Counted from the stretch's first letter, positions 34,701 to 47,500 are shown. The stretch is DNA of 64,000 bases from Drosophila persimilis (GCF_003286085.1 NW_020825367.1:372001-436000); one strand, 5' to 3'. Program-made: numbers and translations. Notes: generated by a model from the letters alone, not told the origin.

Positions 34701-34807
34701 GTCTGGCCGTTGTGGGTGGTGGCGGTGCTTGTGGTGCTGCTGCTGGTGGCATTGTTGAGCATCAATTTGGACAAGCGACTGGAAACGACATTGTCACGCG
34801 TCGTCAT
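28720..34807 (-). CDS. DENN domain protein of the DENND5/Rab6IP1 family
   Basis: Rab guanine-nucleotide exchange factor and effector family acting at Golgi and endosomal membranes. Fourteen coding exons join in frame to 1436 residues: 34807-34543, 34481-34372, 34021-33609, 33538-33249, 33181-32110, 32040-31834, 31170-30999, 30918-30579, 30509-30380, 30306-30056, 29981-29836, 29761-29643, 29574-29198 and 29138-28720. The N-terminal [12 protein letters not shown] motif (about residue 65) starts the uDENN-cDENN-dDENN region (to about residue 780), with a Gly/Pro/Ser-rich insertion around residues 440-560. RUN domain 1 spans about 835-1080 ([11 protein letters not shown], then [12 protein letters not shown]), PLAT about 1085-1190 and RUN domain 2 about 1200-1430. 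Vertebrate DENND5A has the same order at about 1290 residues. The acceptor of exon 7 (31171) has a poor pyrimidine tract. I cannot name the fly gene with certainty. Confidence 0.92.
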
Positions 34808-35429
34808 AGCTTCAACTCCAAAACTCCTACGGCTCGAGCCAGCGGCGTCGTCGTCGTTCGCGTCTAATATTGTTGTTTGTGCTCCAAAAACTGAACATCA
34901 AACAACCATTGAGACTCCTCCTCCACACGCACACATGCATGCAGCGATGTGTTTGTAATACCGTTATGTACTCTGCAACTTTTGTGCACTTTCCAAATTT
35001 CTACGCCACCGTGAGTCGATAAATTTTATTTGTATCTGCAATATATGTATGTTATATATATGTCTATTATTTTTAGGTTTATTTTATTTTTACTTTCTAC
35101 ATGTGTGCGTGTGCTTGTGTTGTATGTGTATATGCAAAATTTTCTATGCCAATGGCACACACAGACAAGACACACCAACACCACCACAGACAACACCACA
35201 CTCGACAACCACCTCGCGTTTGTTGTGACTGTTCAGGTGGCTTTCTTTTCAAGCCTTCGCGTTTAAAACTGGGTCGAAACCTACTAGCAACAATTCTTGT
35301 GTTCGGGAAGAACCACTACCAACAACAAAGAGCAATAATTACAGTTGGGGGGCTAGTGCCATTGGCACACACAGACACGAAACTTCGTTGTTTACCAACA
35401 CACACACAAACAACACCAACCACTTCGCA

Positions 35430-35440
35430 CAGTGTGACCG
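35430..35440 (-). promoter_or_regulatory. Motif 1 (M1BP) box upstream of DENND5
   Basis: The reverse strand reads CGGTCACACTG, matching core promoter Motif 1. It is about 620 bp upstream of the DENND5 ATG, on the correct strand, implying a 5' UTR with or without an intron. Confidence 0.55.
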
Positions 35441-35949
35441 CGCACGTATTGGTGAAATACACCATCTACGCTCAGAAATATTTTGAAAACGAGACGGTAC
35501 ATTTCGGTATATATTTTTCCCTCTTCGAATCGGTTATTGCCCCTTTGAATCGGGTTTTACCGTTTAGAATGTATGGGCCAGCAGCATGCGGAAAAAATAG
35601 CAACATTCTGCATACCTTGGATATAAGGATATAATAGAATTGAGGAAGTGTTTGTTAGATATGCTCTATTGAATGCAGATATTTTTCAGTCTCAAATTTA
35701 AGCTATCTCAACGAAATTCCTTACGGAGACCAAGAATTGGCATCGGAATTGAGATATACAGGAAACTAATCAAAGGCGTCAATAGGCAATAAACAATTCA
35801 AACTGAGAGAAGCTCATTACTAATTACGTTTCAGAGCAGCTTGGAACAAACACAACTTAAAAAATTATTTACAAAAATAGGTAATACAAATGTACATACT
35901 TACAGCTGACCAGCAACAATGACATAACATACCGTGCACACTTACGTTT

Positions 35950-36445
35950 TGTGATTTGACCTTTTTTGTTTAAATCTTTATTCATAAACATTCTATAAAA
36001 AACAGAGTTTAAGATTAGCATATCTAGTGAAAAATTGATTCATCAATAGGATACAAATATGTGATCAGGGCTGAAAGCTCTAGCTAGCTAGTAATATTAA
36101 GCCGAATATCAAAATCGAGGAACATGAATTCCGATCATGGACAGAGAACGATTAACCCATTGTCGACCAAAGGGTGTTAAAATACACTCCATGAAAGTGA
36201 TGAAACTTGAAGAATTGTAGCAAAGTTAAGATGCAAAATATCGAGGTAGTTAGGGGTCATTAGGATGGATCTCCAAGAAGATTTTACGGACAGTAATATT
36301 TGCCGTGTTTTAGCTCAAGTTGTTCACCTGTTTAAAAAGTGTGCGACTTAGAGGGTTAAGTTCGTTTAATCATTATGAGCTGCTGAACACTGCGAAAGTG
36401 ACATTTGACGGAGGTGTGGATAAAAAGTGTATCACATAACATTTC
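35950..36445 (+). repeat. Dispersed repeat R2, copy upstream of Pptc7
   Basis: Same family and orientation as 15540-16075, with block-by-block similarity and scattered substitutions and small indels. It ends about 210 bp before the Pptc7 ATG with the shared 'tttgacggaggtgtgg' box followed by AT-rich sequence. Confidence 0.75.
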
Positions 36446-36657
36446 GCATTTAATTGGAACGTAAATTAGAAAATTCGAAAAATTGTGAGTTCAATCACCG
36501 AAAAAGCTATTGATACGAAAGCGGGGCATGCGACTGATGCCAAACGACGCGTTTTTCATGCACGACAAGTTGTAAAATCGATATCTATATGTACGAAAGT
36601 GAAAATCCAAATTGACGCGACCGACCAAACCACGAGACCACACTAGTTTTCTGAGCG

Positions 36658-37599
36658 ATGCATTCGCTTCACTGGACATCGCGTATGATATCGCGGGCCC
36701 TGCGTAGCAGCTTTTCCACACTCTTGGAGTCTGCCACTGGGGCTGCGGCCAGCAAGGGTGGCGAAGGTGCTCTCAAGTCTGCCTCACCGCGGCCACATTT
36801 CGTGTCTGTGGTCTGTGGATTCGCCAAGGACAACCTGCGCCACAAGTACAAGCCTGGAAAGTATGGCGAGGACTCCTGGTTCAAGGCATCCACAGAGCAG
36901 GCCGATGTTATGGGCGTGGCCGACGGTGTCGGAGGCTGGCGCAGCTACGGCATCGATCCGGGCGAGTTTTCCTCCTTCCTGATGCGCACATGCGAGCGCC
37001 TGGTGCAGTGCAGTCACTTTAACCCGCAGCGACCCGTCAATCTGCTGGCGTACAGCTACTGCGAGCTGATGGAACAGAAGAAGCCCATTCTGGGCAGCAG
37101 CACTGCCTGCGTGCTAATCCTCAATCGGGAGACGAAAACGGTGCACACTGCCAATATCGGAGACAGTGGCTTCATGGTGGTGAGGCAGGGCGAGGTGGTG
37201 CACAAGTCTGAGGAGCAACAGCACTACTTCAACACGCCCTTCCAGCTATCCCTGCCCCCGCCCGGCCATGGCCCGAACGTGCTGAGCGATAGCCCCGAGT
37301 CGGCGGACACCATGAGTTTCCCCGTGGAGGATGGCGATGTTATACTCATCGCCACCGATGGCGTCTTCGACAATGTGCCCGAGGACCTCATGCTGGATGT
37401 GCTGCGCGATGTGGAGGGCGAACGGGATCCCGTCAAGCTACAGATGACCGCCAACAGCCTGGCCCTGATGGCCCGCACGCTGTCCCTCAACAGCGAGTTC
37501 CTCTCGCCCTTTGCCCTCAGCGCTCGTCGCAACAATATACAGGCACGCGGTGGCAAGCCAGATGACATTACAGTCGTCCTGGCCACTGTTGCAATGTAA
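36658..37599 (+). CDS. PPTC7-type PP2C phosphatase (CG12091-like)
   Basis: Intronless gene for a 313-residue PP2C-family Ser/Thr phosphatase of the PTC7 group, which acts in mitochondria on metabolic and import proteins. The N-terminus (residues 1-40) is rich in Arg/Ser/Ala, as for a matrix-targeting signal. Metal-binding motifs are GVADGVGGW (D89/G90), GDSGF near residue 168, ATDGVFDN near residue 230 and KPDDITVV near residue 300. The start is the only ATG before the conserved core and lies in GCGATG context. The order Pptc7-Iml1 fits my recollection of adjacent D. melanogaster genes CG12091 and CG12090, supporting the call. The long 3' region to about 38200 is probably UTR. Confidence 0.93.
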   Translation: MHSLHWTSRMISRALRSSFSTLLESATGAAASKGGEGALKSASPRPHFVSVVCGFAKDNLRHKYKPGKYGEDSWFKASTEQADVMGVADGVGGWRSYGIDPGEFSSFLMRTCERLVQCSHFNPQRPVNLLAYSYCELMEQKKPILGSSTACVLILNRETKTVHTANIGDSGFMVVRQGEVVHKSEEQQHYFNTPFQLSLPPPGHGPNVLSDSPESADTMSFPVEDGDVILIATDGVFDNVPEDLMLDVLRDVEGERDPVKLQMTANSLALMARTLSLNSEFLSPFALSARRNNIQARGGKPDDITVVLATVAM

Positions 37600-39541
37600 A
37601 AAAAACTCATAGTCGAGAGATGTTCCCTTAACGTCAATGTCCCCCCGTCAATGTCTCCAAAACTTAGTGATTAATGTTTAATCGTAGCTCATACGTATTT
37701 AGTTAGCTTTTAGGAGTCTGTTTCCGTGGTTCTGTCTAATGTTTAAGCTTAGTGTTGAGATATTTTGAATGAGACGAGAACGAACGATGGCCATAACGAT
37801 AACAACAACGACACGAACACCTCCCTTCCCCACTTTTAATTGTTACAGAATTGCATGACCCATGCCCCTTGCCCCATTCCCCATACCCCCAAATTCATTC
37901 ATACTAAAATAACACACAAAAAAACTAAATAACGCGCATCCTGGAGAGCGACCTAAACGTTAAAAATGACCCCCTGACGCCCCCAATCAAAGCGAATGCA
38001 ACGCCTTCAAATGTATACATAACCCTCGCTATAAGTAGTAAAAACAACAAACAAAAAATTATAATAAATGCAAAATTATCAGGCCGAAATGATCTTTGTC
38101 GTCAGCGACGGCTTCCCGACAGAGGAGTAGAGTAGCGTTCTAATCAACAAATAAATTGCGAAACGAACCCGAACCCTGGCGGAGGTGGAGGAGGAGGAGG
38201 AGTAGATGATGGATTGCGTTGAGGAGTCGAAGTGCATAATGGTATGCTATGCGAATTATTTGAACTGAGGATTTATTATATCCAGGCAAAAATGGCGACT
38301 GTCTTTAACAAAATTTACTGTCGAAATGTACTCACTGATATTTGCGACCCAATAAAATTATTCATTGAAAACAACAACCAATCAAACTGTGTTAATTTCG
38401 AGTCTCTAATTGCTTTGATAAAATTCATGGTCAAACGTGTGCACAAGCATATGGAAGGGGTTCTTTTCTTGTATTTATGCTTCGCATAAACCATGGAACC
38501 ATGGGCAATTCAACGTTTCCTAACACTAGTCTAATACAAAATTAAAACATAATAGAGCCAATGAAAACGATTACTGGGAATGAATGCGACAAAAATGCTG
38601 TTTCCTCGACATAACTAAACAGTTTATTCGTGCTAATTTGGCAACTGGTTTTGTTTGAATGTTCATGAATTCCCGTCTCGTATAAACAACAGCCGCTTAA
38701 CCCCATAAAATACCGTGTAAAATGGGACGCCGTCTTAGCCCCATATATATACCGTGGCATTTAAATTGATTCAAAAAGGATGCACAATTCCCCAAAATAT
38801 TTTCTCCGGCTGCGAACGTCACAGCGGCCATCGAAAGATAAATTCGTTAAATTAAAGAAATAGTAAAAACAAGATTTTCTATCCCATATCTTCCTGACGA
38901 ATTTACCCCAAAATTCGACAATAACAACACCCAAGAGGGTATGGTGGATGATATTAATAAACAGGGCCATCCAGATGCCATAACATTATTCACTTGGATC
39001 GTCGGAGTTGTGGGTGGGCTGACACGCCCAGCCAAACCCACGCCACTGCGTGCTAAACAAAGAGAGACGCGGAAGGATATTGCGACAGTACTAGATATCT
39101 ACAAGCGGGCGGTAGAAAAAGTCAGTCCCTGCTCAGGTGCACGGGTCAGAAGGAGGAGCTGGACCGGATTCAGCGGCGGAGCTTAATTCAGCACCTATCA
39201 TAACGAAAAGCAGCTGCACCTAACATCCAAAGACATCAAAATTATGGAGCGCGAGATTTTGCAAATCTTCCCGAAAGAAAAAGTTCAATAGTATTGAAGG
39301 ACGTTCGAAAATTTGTATTTTTAACAAAATACCGCATTATTTAAATTGATTTAAAATTTCAATTCAATAGTTTTTGGCGGCGATTGTTGCGACGTTGCAC
39401 AGCACTAAAACACCAAAGAACAGAGAAGGAGCGCACCATCAAAACAAACACGAAAAAAGAAGATTTCAGAATGCGAATAACATAATTGGCCGGTAAATTA
39501 AACATTTTAATCGCGTTTGCGTCGGCCAGCGCATCAAAAAT
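37600..39541. other. Intergenic between Pptc7 and Iml1
   Basis: Pptc7 3' UTR to about 38150, then unassigned DNA. Two plus-strand open frames are notable but unproven: 38300-38489 (about 60 codons from an internal ATG, AT-rich) and 38941-39186 (82 codons from a true ATG, lysine/arginine-rich second half). The Iml1 promoter occupies the last few hundred bases. Confidence 0.4.
38941..39290 (+). pseudogene. Unassigned short frame, possible gene relic
   Basis: The frame from ATG 38941 runs 82 codons. After about residue 30 its composition turns coding-like (AKPTPLRAKQRETRKDIATVLDIYKRAVEK). After 39120 a helical, charged sequence (CTGQKEELDRIQRR) continues in another frame, suggesting a frameshift. 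No family recognised. It could be a decayed retrocopy or a fast-evolving small gene. Confidence 0.3.
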
Positions 39542-42500
39542 ATGAAGCTCTACAAGCTGAATACACACACTCGTGGCTGCAACAAGTCGTACGGTAAGCA
39601 AACACATTTGAAAAGTGTGAGCACATAAATTGCGCAAATTTCACTGCTGTTGAATATTTTTGTGCAGATGCGGACCTCGTGATGAACTTGAAGGACCACC
39701 CCAACGCAAATGTAGGCGATGTTGTGGAGATTTATGTCCCAGATGACGAGAACGGCACGCATCTGCTACTGCAGATCACAGAGTTCAGCGGTAGCTGTGG
39801 CCGTGATGTGATAAGCATCGAGTCGGGCATTGCCGTTGCCTTTAAGTTGAGGCCCTACTCCAATGTGGTGATGCGGATAGTGAATCCAGCCGATGTAGCC
39901 CTCGACTCCATAGAGATTACCTTCAAGGATCAGTACATGGGCCGCTCTGAGATGTGGCGCCTGAAAACGTATTTGGTAAGCAAGCCAAGGCCTACATCCT
40001 TTGAGGATGCTATTCTTGAGGATTCCCTTTCCCCTTGCAGACGGACACCTGTGTGTATGTGAACAAGAAGATTGACTACAACGACATGCAGATACGCTGC
40101 CAGGTGTACGAAATGTGGTCCCAGGGCGAACGCGTGGCCAGCGGCGTCATCACCGACGACACAAAGATCGTCTTCCGCAGCAGCACTTCCATGGTGTACC
40201 TCTTCCTGCAGATGTCCTCGGAAATGTGGGACTTTGACATCCATGGCGACTTGTATTTTGAGAAGGCAGTTAATGGGTTTCTCACCGAACTCTTCCAAAA
40301 GTGGAAAAAGCTGAGCTGCAACCATGAGGTAACCATCGTCCTGTTCTCGCGCACCTTCTATGCAGCCAAGAGTTTGGATGAGTTCCCAGAGCACATGCGC
40401 GACTGCCTGCAGCTGGACTACAAGGGTCGCTTCTACGAGGATTTCTATCGCGTGGCGATTCAGAACGAGCGCAACGACGACTGGTGCACGGTGTTGGGGC
40501 AGCTGCGGAAGCTTTTCACCTCCTACCAGGAGACAGTGCTGCGCTATCATGAGCGCCAGCACATGAAGATCCCCCCGGCCACAAACTCCACTGCCACGCA
40601 GGGCAATTTCCTTGAGGTTCTCAACATTTCGTTGAATACATTCGAGAAGCATTACCTGGATCGCACATTCGATCGCACCGGACAGCTCTCGGTGGTGATT
40701 ACACCCGGCGTGGGTGTCTTCTCGGTGGACAGGGAGCTGACAAACATCACCAAGCAGCGCATCATCGACAACGGCGTGGGCAGCGATCTGGTTTGCGTTG
40801 GCGAGCAGCCGCTGCATGCAGTGCCGCTGTTAAAGTTCCACAACAAAGACACCACCCTGACATCCGCCGATGATTACTCCTTGCCGCATTGGATCAATCT
40901 GAGCTTCTATTCCACAAACAAGAAGATCGCGTACTCCAGTTTCATACCCCGCATCAAGCTGCCGCTTTTTGTGTCCGATCAAGCGCTCAACGCGGACGAA
41001 GGAGAGGAGAATGAGAGGAATTTCCTCAGCTGCAAGCAGTCGGAGTACAAGCACAACTCTCTTTTCGACTATGATGCGTATGATGAGCAGATCTTTCAGC
41101 CATTGCCGGCACAGAGCACCTGGTAAGCCTCCAACTGAGTTGAATCTCTCTCCCACTCTCGCTGATAAATACTCTTCTCCTTTCAGCTCCCTTCAGCGCG
41201 TGGTAAGGGCCAAGAAAACATCGGTACCTAGTCTGGAAACCTATGCATATCGTAACAACGACTGGGAGAATCTCACGCCCACACAGATTCCGGCCATGCG
41301 ACGCAAAATGTCTGATCCGGATATACATCATGGCACCTCTGCCATGCTGGCGGCACTGGTATGTCGCTCAAAAGATTTCCTCCCAATAAAGTCCTCCAAC
41401 TTGTACTCAACTCTCCCTCAGCCTGATACCACAAATCTCTCGGAATCCCTGGCTTCGGAGAAGAACTCCCGTCGAACGATTGTCAGCATTGCGCCAATTG
41501 TGCGTCCCGGACGTGCCCTGATCAATCCCTTTGATCCCTCTCAAGTGACGATCAAATTGACATCGAATCGCCGCCGCTGGACGCACATTTTCCCCAAGGG
41601 ACCGACGGGTGTGCTCATCCAGCAGCATCATTACCAAGCAGTGCCTGCAAAAATCGTACCAGCGGGACAGCGTCCGCTGCAGCAGATACCCAACAATAGC
41701 CAGAGCAGCACCACCAATAACAACGAGACGGATACGGAGTATTCCTGCGATCCGGAAGAGCAGTACGACCAGCTATCCACGCACTCCATGCTAAGCAAAT
41801 CGGTGTCCTCGCACAGCTTTGTGATGGGCGATGAAAAGATCGACTGTGAGTGAGCTCAGAGATTTCATTCCCCTTTCCCATTTCCGTCTAAAATCAATTC
41901 CCTATCTTTCCGCCAATTGCAGTTTTCAAGAGGCGACAGAACTCTCTGCTGAATGCATTGCCTGCAAATGTCCCAAATCTGACGGCAACGCAGGCCAAAT
42001 CGTATCTCTGGGGAGCCACCGGCGAGCAGGAGTGGACGCCAGCAATTACCACGGGTAAGTAATCACAGAACTGATTGCTCAAAGATCATATCTTTAAGGA
42101 CAGACAGCCACTGTCTGGTGAGCGTATCCCAGTCTAAGTTCAGTTGGTGATTGACTCTTGCCTCGAATGGGAGTAATGTGGCTCCAGTTTATTGCGATTC
42201 TGCTGTTTCTGCCGCATCAGAGCAGAGAGCAGGAGATAAACTTTACGCTGCCCGAGCAGCTTGCATTGTTCTTGGACCGGATTGGAGACGTGCACCGCCT
42301 GCAAGCCATCAGCATTGTCAATAGCAGAGACTCCATCAGCCCCGACTATCTGGATGGCCTTCATCGGCAGCTTAGAGCCAATGCTAGCATGCACTTCCAA
42401 CTGCTGCCCCAAATGACGGCCACAGATGTGGACGTCCATGTGTGTTTCAGTGCCCTCCAGGATGAGGATACGCTGTATGTGGTGTTTGCCAGGCACTCGA

Positions 42501-44518
42501 GGGACCCAGTGATCCAATTGCAGGCGAAACGAGCTCGAGGACGCCGCTACAGCAAGACGTTGTTTCTGCTGAAGGAGCACGAATCGCTTCCCGTTTTGGG
42601 GGAGTTCTTCAAGCTGCTCTGGCAGTTGCAATTTCGCTCCGCTCTGGTGGTTACGGCACAGCGATGGGCTTACCAGATGGATCCCTATCCCAAGATGAAA
42701 ATAAAACGCATGAAAGAAGTCTCCTCGTACGATCTGGAGGAGATCTTTCCCAAACCCAATCGCAAGAACTTCAACGGCTACGAGCTGCATCTGGCCGTGC
42801 AGCTGGATATTCCGAACAGCTTCTGGTCGCGAGATCCGCGCAACCAACAGCTGCGGTTGGACGGAGCGGGTGGAAAAATTATTAATGAGCTGATGGCCAA
42901 ACTGAATGTCACCCTGAAGGTGCATCCCTTGTTGGTGAATGGGTCGCGGTGGCTAAATATGCCTGCCATTATCGACTTGATAGCCAGCAATCGCATGGAG
43001 CTGAGTCCCCATTTGTGCGACACGCTGCAGGCATCCACAGAGGTGGATTACTCCTATCCAGTACGGCTGGCGAGTCGTTGTTTTATGATACCCCTGGACA
43101 ACCAGATCTCTCGGACTCTGTACGTCTGGCTGCCCTTTCAATGGTCCGTGTGGCTAAGTGTCCTGTTGATCCTGCTCGTGCTGCACTTTTTCGGCGTCCG
43201 TTGGCTCGTGCCGGACTCCCAGTTGTGGGCGTTAATCGGAGTCCCCGGCTGGCGCCTCAGTAGATCTCACCACCATAGTGTACTCAACACTGTGACCTGC
43301 TACCTGGTGCTCTTTGGGGTCTGTTTGATCTACCAGTTGTATTCCACGAAGCTGACATCTTTCCTGACGGTGACGCTCAGCCATAAGTTGCCCAGCAGCT
43401 TGGACGAGATTCTCCGGCTGCCATTCCCCATTCTCGCACTACCCTTGGATGTGGAACTCATTGTGGGCACCTTTGGCCATGCGGAGGAGTTCCGGCGGAT
43501 GTTCAGCGTAACGGATGCCCAGACCTTCGCGACGCGTCGCATTAACATGGATCCGGGCTACATCTATCCGATTAGCAGCTTTCGCTGGTTTTTCTACAGC
43601 GTCCAGCAGCGCTACCTGAAGACCAAGCGCTTCTATTTTTCGTCGCTGTGCCATGGGACCTTTGCGGCTCAGTTCCAGCTGCGCATCGACTCCCATTTCA
43701 AGGATCCACTGCATCGTTTTGCACTGCATGTGCAGGAGGCGGGCCTGCTGCTTGTGTGGATGAAAGAGAGCTATCAGAGTGCACGCCTCGGCGGCTACAT
43801 TCAGGAATTCACCAGCGCCGAGGAGTTCCTGGACGATATTCGTCCGTTGGCCTTCAATCTGCTGGCCCCAGCCTTTAGTTTGTTTATGTGCGGCCTTTTG
43901 GTCAGCATTGTGGTCTTTCTGGTTGAGATTCGACCGCCTTCCTGTGCTCGAAGGAGTAGTAGAAACAGTAGCTCCCACTAACCGCATCAACCCTTGAACC
44001 ACTGAACCCTTGAACCCTTGAAGCCATAACCACTCCATATATATATATGGTTTTTATATATATGTATTTTATTCAAATCGGAAACGAACTAATGCATTTT
44101 ACGTAGCCCATTCCTAACTGCGCGAGCAAAATCGATCGGAAACTGAATTTTTAATTAACTTTATGTATAATTCGCCATATTCCCACCGCCATCCACCGCG
44201 ATCGACCAATCAATCGATCAACGAACTCCAATTGGATCTAACAAAATGAAAATTACAATTAAAAAAACCCCCACCCACCCATATCGATCGTTCGTTTAGT
44301 TATTGCGAATCCTGCGGCGGCGGGCAAACATTTGCGGCCCATTGTCGAGACCGAGCATCACTTTGGAGGCGACTCCCCGCTCGAGCCGGCGGTGGCGGCG
44401 GCGGCAGCAACCGAGGCCGAGGTTGTTGGCAAAGGAAAAATCATCATAGGTTTGGAATACAAATATTTCACAAGTAATCGTACTTTTTTTGTGTACAAAA
44501 AGCATTTAGCAAAGCATC

Positions 44519-44550
<32 letters not shown>

Positions 44551-47500
44551 CACACACCACACATTTTAGATATAGTTTTTGGAAGCACAGTAGACCTTAG
44601 ATCCGCCTTGAAACCGCATTGTATTTGTATATTTTGTATCTGTAGAATATAAATTTTGTAGAACTATTTTATTCAGTAGTGTCCCATCCCATCAAAGACT
44701 GTAGTCTAACGAAGAGAATGGGGAGCTCTTTCGGTGAAACCGCACCCCGATATGTGTTCTCTGTGTGGTTCCAAAATCCATGACAATCCTTGTAATGTCA
44801 TAAGGACTGTCCGTTTTATCAGAGCCTTTTGCTTGCCAAATATATATGAGTCCTGTTAGTAAGTTATATATAATATTTTCAAGCAGTTTTAGAACAGTTT
44901 TATAGGTTTTACAGAGCCTAGCTTTAGCGATAAATTAGGTACAGTGTTTCCTGTTTAAATGGTAAAGACTAAAGCAGTTTACTTTTAAATGGGGAAAATC
45001 ATTAAGCAGAATAATTGTTCGCGAATGAGCTTATAGTTAAATGATAGCTAATTCGCTTATTGCCGGTTAACCTCTTAAATTTTCGATAAAGATACTTTTC
45101 ACACAGCAAGAAATTGTGTTGAAATTATAGGAAAACTCTGGGAGGGTACTGAAGTTTTGAAATCTTTATAATTGTTTAGCTATTTGTTATACTGTCTGAT
45201 GGAGAGATGTTAATCTAGAACCAAATGATGAGCAAACATGCCTGCCCGGGGGAAGGATATGAAGGATATGCCGCCTGTAGACTGCGACTATGACTACGAC
45301 TATGACTACGACTACGACTACCTTTGCTTTGCACCTCACCCCCCGCTTAACCCAGCGCGCGCCAGCACCTACTCCTACGCCGTATGCATGTAGTACTCAT
45401 CCACAAATTAATTGTAGCCTAAATCGTAGACCCACCGCACTTATCCACAAACAACCACAAAAACAAAACCACAAGTCACACACCACATGCACGCACCCAA
45501 AGGGAGGTGGTTTTTGTTTTCGAATAGCGAATAGCGAATAGCGGAACAGCCCGTTGTCGCTGTTTCTGTAGTTTAAAATAGTGTAGCATGCCCCGCACGC
45601 TCTCGCCCTCGCCCTCGCTCTTGCCCACTTGTACCTTGTATCTCTTATGCACATGCACGTACCACACACGCCTAACCCATCCGTTGGTGGCGGATCAGCC
45701 CACAGCTCCACATCCTGTTCCATGGGATCCCCCACCCAACCCAACCCAACCCAACCCAAACCACTCCACCCCACCCTCCTTTGATTTTGATTACCGTAGC
45801 TGCGGGAGCACCTTGGTCTCTCTCTCTCTCTCGCTCCTGCTCTCGCTCTCGCTCTCTACTTTCTAGCTTAAGCGATGTATTATTTTTGGTTTACTTTTGT
45901 ATCGCGGCGTTGGCTTTCTCTATTTGAGTACTCCTTGACACCTCTCACACCCGCAAAGCTCGTTGTGGACAATCGCTAATCTTTCGGCGGCTCCGCTTGC
46001 AGGCGTTGACTGGAAATCGCTCACGATCCCCGCCTGCCTGCCCATAACCACGGACTACTTCCCCGACAAGCGGTCGCTGCACAACGACTATGTGATCTCC
46101 GACTACACGCTGCTGCCTGATGATGTGAACCACGATTACGCCCAGAGCAGGGCCATCTACCGCAAGCCGCTGTCCACCGAAGAGGTGTGCAAGGAGATTG
46201 TGTCCCAGCGGCTGGCCCAAGGCTTCCAGTTGATTGTCGGGGAGGAGAGGCCATCGGTGTGTGGCTCTGGCGGGGCATGCTCCGTCGGTGGGCCAACTGC
46301 CGCTTCGGCCACCTCTGCAGTGCTGCCGGTAAAGCCCAGTGAGAGCAACAAGGAGTACCTGCTGTCAATCGGCAGGATCTTCCACAAGATCTCGCTAAGT
46401 GGCTCTGTCATTACAGTGACGGGCTACAGACCCAGGTGAGTGGAAGATGCTGCAGGATATTTTGGCCATAGTAATCCCATAGAAATTCTATACTTTCAGG
46501 CACCCCTATCCTCCCATCAATGTGGACTATCGGTATCGATTCCACGCACCACAGCACGAGACGTACGAGATCTCTGGAGTGAACTTTACCACGGAGAAAC
46601 TGGAGAACTTCAACTGGAACCACATGGATCTCTATATTTGCACGCGTGGCGATGTGGACTATCCACTAATGGAGGTGTGCTCAAGATGACTGAATACTTT
46701 TAATGTGGTAGATTCATCTTCTGGCTGTATGCATATATCCCACAGAGTCTGAAATACTGGCGTTATCGCATGTACCTGCTGCCCCGTGAGAACATTGTGA
46801 GCAAGATTGCCAGCTGCCAGCGCTGTGATATCTTTCCCGATGTCACCGTGGACAATACCAGCGAGCAGGTTGACGACTTTGTGCGGCTAATCGAGGCGGT
46901 CAGCAAGCTGAAGCGACAGTTTGTCCGCAAGGCTAGAGTAAGATTAAAATGTTTCCGCTTTTGGGGCTTTCTGCATCTCTGTGAATCTCTGTTGCGTTAC
47001 CCGTTCTGTTACTTTACTTAGTTTTTTTTCCCCAACTGCCCAATTGCCCAAATGCCCAACTGCCCAACTGCCAAGTGTGTCTTCTAATTGACTAATCGAC
47101 CTGCTAGTGATGTCGGTCAATCGATAAGCATTTCTAGAGATGGGTCCATTGATCCTTCAGTTCAGTTCGGTTCATCCCGCCTGCAGCCAATAAGCATGAT
47201 GATTAGAGATTGAGCGTGAACTGAGGGAACAAATGGAGCAGAGAAAAAACAATTTGAAAGAAGGAATACCCGCTCTCCGTTCCATTCTATGCTTATCCTT
47301 GATGTTATTCGAGCATATTTCGCATCACTTACTCTTACAGGACAGCCCCACCGCCCACAGTCTAACCAAGCGACGCCACAGTACGAGCATTATATCCAGG
47401 CCACAGCCTAATCAGGTTATCTATCTTATCAATCTACTCAAATTATTCTCAAACAAAAAAATATCTAATGTTTAAGCTTTTGTTATTTTGTATTTAGTTT

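Larger units (their letters stand above)
34808..36657. other. Intergenic between DENND5 and Pptc7
   Basis: Contains the DENND5 5' region with Motif 1 (35430-35440), CA-rich patches (35150-35200 and 35400-35425), then repeat R2 (35950-36445) and the Pptc7 promoter, with a 'tcgatatc' box near 36577. The open frame at 35101-35634 is low-complexity and not supported. Confidence 0.45.

Noticed and set aside
35101-35634. 177-codon frame upstream of DENND5
   Set aside because: Built on CA/ACC simple repeats and promoter sequence; no coding signature.
39930-40817. 295-codon minus-strand frame opposite Iml1
   Set aside because: Antisense shadow of Iml1 exon 3, His/Leu-rich without motif.
42140-44038. 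Minus-strand frames of 199-261 codons opposite the ionotropic receptor
   Set aside because: Shadows of the receptor coding strand; no conserved motifs.
44520-44560. Regular CA repeat considered as a possible array or CRISPR-like structure
   Set aside because: Plain dinucleotide microsatellite in a eukaryotic intron; no spacers.
45290-45541. Threonine-rich frame in the Iml1 intron
   Set aside because: Translation of a GACTAC simple repeat.
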